Positions 59,575-64,000 of a stretch of 64,000 nucleotides of DNA are shown in pieces (positions within the stretch are counted from its first letter, which is position 1; each line of letters begins with the position of its first letter). The translations under genes were made by a program, and so were the position numbers. Under the pieces are notes generated by a model that searched no databases, was not told where the DNA came from, and worked only from the letters and a program-made list of their open reading frames with translations. The stretch is from Acinetobacter albensis. GTDB lineage: Bacteria; Pseudomonadota; Gammaproteobacteria; Pseudomonadales; Moraxellaceae. The stretch spans positions 62,001 to 126,000 of the forward strand of contig NZ_FMBK01000003.1 of the NCBI RefSeq assembly GCF_900095025.1, given 5' to 3'.

Positions 59575-60384
59575 TTACAGCTCGACTTGAAAAGTATGTT
59601 CTTTGGCAGGAAATGAAGCGTCTTGAACTGCAGCATGATACGCTTTAAACGCATCTAAAATAGCCGTTTCCCCTGACTGTTCTTTCATAAAATTACGGAC
59701 AAATTTAGCCACACGACCAAACGTTAAACCGAGCATATCTTGTACAACCAATACTTGGCCATCTGTATCTACGCCTGCACCAATCCCAATGACAGGAATA
59801 TGCGGGAATAATTCAGTAATTTCTTTACCCAATTGGGCTGGTACACATTCAAGTAACAATAATGCCGCACCTGCTTCCACTACAGCTTTACAGTCTGCAA
59901 TTAATTGATCCGCAGCCTCACGGGTACGGGCTTGCAATTTATAACCACCAAAAACATGTACAGATTGTGGTGTTAGACCCAAATGAACACACACGGGTAT
60001 TCCATTACGCGTGAATACCGTTACTGTTTCACTCAGCCATGCACCACCTTCAATTTTGACCATCTGTGCACCGGCTTGCATCACAGTTTTAGCACTCACT
60101 AAAGCATCATTAAGCGTGGCATAACTCATGAAAGGTAAATCAGTCATAATGAAGGCATGCTGATTACCACGACGTACGGCTGCTGTATGGTATGCCATAT
60201 CTTCGACCGTAACAGGCAGGGTTGAATCACGACCTTGAATAGCCATCCCTAAAGAGTCACCAATTAAAATACTATCGATTTCTGCTATTTCCATCGCTTT
60301 TGCCATACTGGCATCGTAGCAAGTCAGACAGGAAAATTTTCGCCCATCTGTTTTAAATTGTTTTAAATTACTGAGACTAATCAT
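59575..60384 (-). CDS. panB: 3-methyl-2-oxobutanoate hydroxymethyltransferase PanB
   Basis: A 269-residue TIM-barrel enzyme making ketopantoate. Motifs: [43 protein letters not shown] (metal Asp), VKIEGGAWL (Lys), [31 protein letters not shown] and [24 protein letters not shown] 60384 follows GAGGAA by 7-8 nt and is preferred over the adjacent TTG. panC follows directly. Confidence 0.97.
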   Translation of the reverse strand: MISLSNLKQFKTDGRKFSCLTCYDASMAKAMEIAEIDSILIGDSLGMAIQGRDSTLPVTVEDMAYHTAAVRRGNQHAFIMTDLPFMSYATLNDALVSAKTVMQAGAQMVKIEGGAWLSETVTVFTRNGIPVCVHLGLTPQSVHVFGGYKLQARTREAADQLIADCKAVVEAGAALLLLECVPAQLGKEITELFPHIPVIGIGAGVDTDGQVLVVQDMLGLTFGRVAKFVRNFMKEQSGETAILDAFKAYHAAVQDASFPAKEHTFQVEL

Positions 60385-60423
60385 CAAGATGTTCCTCTAT
60401 CTTGTTCCAAGAACATGCCTAAA

Positions 60424-60909
60424 TTAAATATTCGCCCACGATTCATCATCCAAAAGTGAAACGGTCGGATGTTGTATGACAGACAAATCTTTTAATTGTT
60501 GTGTTTTAACTTGCATATTTACATCTAAATCGAGCAAAGGAATAACCACAAAATCTCGTTCTAGTAATCCAACATGCGGAACGCTTAAACGTTCATTCTG
60601 AATATTTTCTTGGCCATACAGCAGCAAGTCCAAATCCAGCGTCCGCTCACCCCAACGTCGTAAACGAACTCGACCTGATTCTTGCTCAAAATACTGTAAT
60701 TGATCCAACAATGCGAGCGCGGTTAAATCAGTTTCCAGTCGAACCACTGCATTTAAATAATGCGGTTGGTCTTGCGGCCCCATCGGTGGACTTTGATATA
60801 GTTTTGAAACCTGAACAGCACCCAGCATTGCTAGTTTTTGTACAGCTTCACGCAAAATCTGCCGTGAATCGCCTAAATTACTGCCTAAACCAATATACGT
60901 TATGATCAT
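60424..60909 (-). CDS. folK: 2-amino-4-hydroxy-6-hydroxymethyldihydropteridine pyrophosphokinase FolK
   Basis: A 161-residue HPPK of folate synthesis: YIGLGSNLGDSRQ at the N-terminus, YQSPPMGPQDQPHYLNAVV (substrate loop), and the signature RRWGERTLDLDLLLYG with the two metal Asp. Start ATG overlaps the pcnB stop by four bases (ATGA). panB follows 39 bp later. Confidence 0.97.
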   Translation of the reverse strand: MIITYIGLGSNLGDSRQILREAVQKLAMLGAVQVSKLYQSPPMGPQDQPHYLNAVVRLETDLTALALLDQLQYFEQESGRVRLRRWGERTLDLDLLLYGQENIQNERLSVPHVGLLERDFVVIPLLDLDVNMQVKTQQLKDLSVIQHPTVSLLDDESWANI

Positions 60910-62369
60910 TGGGTGGGCCCAAAGACCACATGACTTAGATCACGCTTAACCCGTTTACGTTTTAAAATCGGATGGTCATAAGCAATTGCTGAACCATCAG
61001 ATGCTGAAAATGCCTGTTGAACTGGTTTTTCAGGTCTGCTTCTACTTTTACGATCACGGCGATTGCGAGGTTCTGGCTCATTGACCAATGGTTCAATTTC
61101 AACTTGAGCCGCTCTAGTATCTACTGTTTCTTCTACCACCGCAGCTTTACGACGACTTTTTGCACGTTGACGGTTATATTGACTGATGGCACGTTCTTTT
61201 TCATCGGTGCTCATGAGCTGATACGTATCCCACCACATTCCCATCCCTTGGGTACTCGCATCACCAGATTTTTCGCGCAATAATAAAAAGTCAAAGCCAG
61301 CACGAAAACGCGCATGGTTTGCTAAGGCTTGAATTTGCTGCGGCTTAGGGCTGAGTAAACGGGTTTGCATTTCCCAAACTTCACGAATAAAAGTTTCAGC
61401 AAAGCGAGGAATAATCGTTCGTGTCGCCTGACGCTTTAATACATCTAAACCTGCTTGTGCACGCGCTTCAGCAGGAACAGTACCTTTACTCAAATAAAAC
61501 TCACAACGTTCTAAAAAAGGTTTCCAGAGCAATACCGCATAGAAAAATGCTGGATTAATCGTTTTGCCAATTTGAATACGTTGATCAGTATTGATTGCAG
61601 CACGTTCAATAAATGTGCTGATCTGAGGCGGAATTTCTGCAAATAACTGACTCCAAATATCAAAATCAATTAACATTGGCAGTACACGATTTAAATGGCC
61701 CATCGTGAATAATTTTTGCGACTCATCATATAAACGATGAGGAGAAATATCACGTAATAACGGGGTCAATTTAGGCGTAAAAATTTCTAATATTTCAGGT
61801 GCAATACTAAAATTTAGTTTGGCTGCAAAGCGTAAAGTCCGTAACATTCGTACTGGATCTTCTTCAAAACGTAAAGTTGGATCGCCCAACAAACGTAACG
61901 TTTTATTTTTAATATCATCGATGGCATGACAGAAATCAAGCACAATACCCATGTGTGGTTGATAGTACATAGCATTGATCGAGAAATCACGACGAATAAA
62001 ATCTTGTTCAATCGTGCCCCAATTATTATCGCGTAAAATCATACCAGAAGCTGAAGTGACCGCTTTTTTAGGCGGTGCACGAAAAGTGGCAACTTCTATC
62101 AATTCACGACCCGAATACACATGGGCCAATTCAAAACGTCGTCCAATAATACGACAACGCCTTCCAAAAACGTCTTTAATCTGAGCAGGTGTTGCATTGG
62201 TGACGGCATCAAAATCTTTAGGATTTAGGCCTAGCATTAGGTCACGAACACCACCACCAACAATGTAGGCTTCAAAGCCTGCCTTGGTTAAAGCCTCGAT
62301 AACATCTAATATGGAAGAAGGTAATTGAGCGGTTGATAAACCACATTTTGACGCGCGCAAAGTTTGCAA
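60906..62369 (-). CDS. pcnB: Poly(A) polymerase I, with non-ATG start
   Basis: A 487-residue nucleotidyltransferase adding 3' A tails to RNA for decay. Motifs: EAYIVGGGVRDLMLGLNPKDFDAVTNATP (Pol beta-type active site DxD), RRCRIIGRRFELAHV, FIRRDFSINAMYY, and RFAAKLNFSI. A long basic Arg/Lys tail (about 415-487, RRKAAVVEE, RRDRKSRSRPEK) is RNA-binding. No ATG precedes the conserved part; TTG 62369 lies 10 nt after GGAG. E. coli pcnB also starts at a rare codon, holding down its expression. folK follows with overlap. Confidence 0.95.
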   Translation of the reverse strand: MQTLRASKCGLSTAQLPSSILDVIEALTKAGFEAYIVGGGVRDLMLGLNPKDFDAVTNATPAQIKDVFGRRCRIIGRRFELAHVYSGRELIEVATFRAPPKKAVTSASGMILRDNNWGTIEQDFIRRDFSINAMYYQPHMGIVLDFCHAIDDIKNKTLRLLGDPTLRFEEDPVRMLRTLRFAAKLNFSIAPEILEIFTPKLTPLLRDISPHRLYDESQKLFTMGHLNRVLPMLIDFDIWSQLFAEIPPQISTFIERAAINTDQRIQIGKTINPAFFYAVLLWKPFLERCEFYLSKGTVPAEARAQAGLDVLKRQATRTIIPRFAETFIREVWEMQTRLLSPKPQQIQALANHARFRAGFDFLLLREKSGDASTQGMGMWWDTYQLMSTDEKERAISQYNRQRAKSRRKAAVVEETVDTRAAQVEIEPLVNEPEPRNRRDRKSRSRPEKPVQQAFSASDGSAIAYDHPILKRKRVKRDLSHVVFGPTQ

Positions 62370-62530
62370 AAGACGCTGTCTCCTACGTCTGAACGTAAAA
62401 TATCTAAGATGACGCTAATCATATATCTAACACCATCAAAGGGCAATTTGATTATCTCATTGCTGGATATTTTGTTGTGGGCGATGAAATGTATTTATCC
62501 ACAATTATAAGCTCAGATTATAACGTTAAA

Positions 62531-62938
62531 TTACAATCCTAAGCGCTGTTTATTTTTGGCAAATAATGCAGGCCCAATACCTTTTACCTGCTGTACATCC
62601 TCAATGGTTTTAAATTTTCCATTTTTTTGTCGGTAAGCAATAATAGCTTCTGCTTTCTTTAAACCTACCCCAGATAAAGTTTGCAACTGCTCTGCATTGG
62701 CTTGATTTAAACTGACTTTATTGCCCGTTACAGCAACTAAACTTGGTTTTGCTAAATAATAATTTTGAGATGTTGCTGTATTTGGACCTTTTAAACGTGC
62801 ATCTTGAGCATCTTGATCCGCCTTCCATTTCAAATACTCTTGATCAAATTTTTGAGCATACCCATTTGAACCCAACAGCAAGGAGATGAAAATCCCCATA
62901 TATAAAAAATCACTGAGTATCTGTATTCTTTTTTGCAT
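62531..62938 (-). CDS. comEA: ComEA-like helix-hairpin-helix DNA-binding protein
   Basis: A 135-residue exported protein: signal peptide to about residue 28 (ending NGYAQ), a Gln/Lys-rich linker and a ComEA-type double HhH at about 75-135 (VSLNQANAEQLQTLSGVGLKKAEAIIAYRQKNGKF, IEDVQQVKGIGPALFAKNKQRLGL). ComEA binds incoming DNA in the periplasm during natural transformation, common in Acinetobacter. Whether it is the competence copy cannot be told. It follows mazG by 12 bp. Confidence 0.88.
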   Translation of the reverse strand: MQKRIQILSDFLYMGIFISLLLGSNGYAQKFDQEYLKWKADQDAQDARLKGPNTATSQNYYLAKPSLVAVTGNKVSLNQANAEQLQTLSGVGLKKAEAIIAYRQKNGKFKTIEDVQQVKGIGPALFAKNKQRLGL

Positions 62939-62950
62939 TGTAGATTAAAC

Positions 62951-63715
62951 CTATTTTTTTAATTGTTGTTTTGCCTGTTCCCAAAGCTGATCCATTTCTT
63001 CTAATGTCATATTTTCCACAGTTTTGTGGTGTTGTAATGCCTGATCTTCAATGAAAGCAAAGCGTGTTTTAAATTTATGAATAGTGCTTAATAACGCCAT
63101 TTCACTAGAAAGCCCCAGTTTACGTCCAACATTGATCAGTGAAAATAGACAATCTCCAAATTCATCAAAAATTTCGTCTGAATTTTGATTCTGCATGGCT
63201 TGTTGCAACTCGGACAACTCTTCATTCAGTTTGCCAAAAGCATCATTAACATTTGGAAAATCAAAACCAATTTTTGCCGCTTTTTTTTGGATTTCATGTG
63301 CTTGCTGAATGGCAGGCCCATGTTTTACCTCATCTAAGCGAGATTGTATTTTAGCTTGCTTTTCTTGTTGTTTGATCTGCTGCCAAAGTAGGGCAACATC
63401 ATCTGAACTGAGCTGTAAAAATGCATCTGCCTGAAAAACATGTGGATGACGACGAATCATTTTTTGAGTAATCGCCTTCACGACATCATTAAAATCAAAG
63501 GCATTCTGCTCACTGTACATTTGCGACTGAAATACCACTTGCAGAAGTAAATCTCCTAGTTCATCGCGAATATCTTCAATATTGCCTTGCCGTACGGCTG
63601 CTTCGACTTCATAGGCTTCTTCAATTGCATATTGAGTTAAACTTTGTGGTGTTTGCTGCTGATCCCATGGACATTTTTCTCGTAACTCACGCATCACGGC
63701 CAATAATTGTTCCAT
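62951..63715 (-). CDS. mazG: Nucleoside triphosphate pyrophosphohydrolase MazG
   Basis: A 254-residue all-alpha NTP pyrophosphatase with two MazG domains: CPWDQQQTPQSLTQYAIEEAYEVEAAV with IRDELGDLLLQVVFQ (metal-binding Glu/Asp ExxE12-28ExxD), and a second KLNEELSELQQAM with EIFDEFGDCLFSLINVGRKLG. It removes non-canonical NTPs and may lower ppGpp. comEA follows 12 bp later. It is upstream-linked to a phosphopantetheinyl transferase gene. Confidence 0.96.
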   Translation of the reverse strand: MEQLLAVMRELREKCPWDQQQTPQSLTQYAIEEAYEVEAAVRQGNIEDIRDELGDLLLQVVFQSQMYSEQNAFDFNDVVKAITQKMIRRHPHVFQADAFLQLSSDDVALLWQQIKQQEKQAKIQSRLDEVKHGPAIQQAHEIQKKAAKIGFDFPNVNDAFGKLNEELSELQQAMQNQNSDEIFDEFGDCLFSLINVGRKLGLSSEMALLSTIHKFKTRFAFIEDQALQHHKTVENMTLEEMDQLWEQAKQQLKK

Positions 63716-63753
63716 AGTCTGACTCTCTCCGTTTTTTTGATGGTAAATCGCGA

Positions 63754-64000
63754 TTATTTAAATATCTGAATTTTAGGAAAATTAAAACCTTTACAAGATG
63801 CTTCCGAACGCCAAGCCACTGTCAACATGACATCTCCTAAATTAAAATTTTGATAAGCAAAAGTTCCAATCATCGGATGACTACACATCCCGCCATTTTC
63901 AATAGGATGCACATTGGTTTGTAATTCATTTAGACTTAAACGCACACCCAATCCCGCAGCTTTCAATACAGATTCTTTAGTGGTCCAGACTTTAAACCAA
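63754..64000 (-). CDS. 4'-phosphopantetheinyl transferase (Sfp-type), partial, N-terminus beyond window
   Basis: The C-terminal 81 residues of a PPTase enter from the right edge. The decisive motif is WFKVWTTKESVLKAAGLGV, the Sfp/AcpS W-x-x-K-E-x-x-x-K signature with the Mg- and CoA-binding Glu and Lys. After it a short beta-rich end (LTVAWRSEASCKGF) reaches the stop at 63754. PPTases activate carrier proteins of fatty acid, polyketide or siderophore synthesis; which is not visible. mazG starts 38 bp downstream. Confidence 0.85.
   Translation of the reverse strand, partial: WFKVWTTKESVLKAAGLGVRLSLNELQTNVHPIENGGMCSHPMIGTFAYQNFNLGDVMLTVAWRSEASCKGFNFPKIQIFK

Overview
The window is a chromosomal segment of a gamma-proteobacterium, most likely an Acinetobacter species or close Moraxellaceae relative. 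The call rests on gene content and protein character: adjacent ackA-pta, the tig-clpP-clpX block, metX-metW, the pcnB-folK-panB-panC-rapZ-npr-darP chain, Fiu/PiuA-type receptors paired with PKHD hydroxylases, a lone long-form leuA and an AT-rich base composition judged by eye. Almost everything is ordinary chromosome; only the left ~2.5 kb is mobile DNA. No rRNA, tRNA, insertion sequence or CRISPR array was seen.

Left end (1-2575): the terminus of an integrated element, with an unknown protein running off the window, an AlpA-like regulator and a tyrosine integrase. The element has cut the host gene prfC (release factor RF3) after about codon 23; only its 5' end (2498-2575) is visible, in a frame that a longer overlapping ORF conceals. 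This is the site class used by SXT/R391-type ICEs. Between int and the junction lie two triplets of a 10-bp-phased TTGAA repeat and three copies of ATGTACACA, likely recombinase or regulator sites.

2.7-24.3 kb: an MHYT-GGDEF-EAL c-di-GMP protein, the Prc/Tsp protease, nagZ, an LCM-type methyltransferase, an alpha/beta hydrolase fused to a PilZ-like domain, proA, a small membrane protein, ackA-pta, a SAM methyltransferase preceded by 16 perfect copies of an 8-bp repeat, an unlisted 28-aa membrane microprotein behind a Pho box, class I fumarase, a DUF2846-like lipoprotein, and clpX/clpP/tig.

24.4-34.5 kb: an iron-uptake region with three TonB-dependent receptors, each preceded by a Fur-box-like site. 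Two receptors are each followed, past a terminator, by a PiuC/YbiX PKHD hydroxylase, so the fiu-ybiX module is duplicated; the second copy is translationally coupled to an FMN alpha-hydroxy-acid oxidase.

34.7-47.2 kb: leuA, metX-metW-Sel1, rdgB, an AEC transporter, tatABC followed directly by a Tat-exported PhoX phosphatase with a double Pho box, an NRDE protein, lgt and two paralogous small membrane proteins.

47.3-57 kb: rpmI-rplT and thrS-infC on the minus strand, normally one cluster but here separated by about 4.4 kb holding a TonB-C protein, small membrane proteins, a GST, a small heat-shock protein and a short coiled-coil membrane protein. infC starts at ATT; the thrS leader has a hairpin whose loop resembles the tRNA-Thr(GGU) anticodon loop. 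An acyl-CoA synthetase follows.

57-64 kb: a long minus-strand chain pcnB-folK-panB-panC-rapZ-npr-darP, then comEA, mazG and the 3' end of a phosphopantetheinyl transferase at the right edge.
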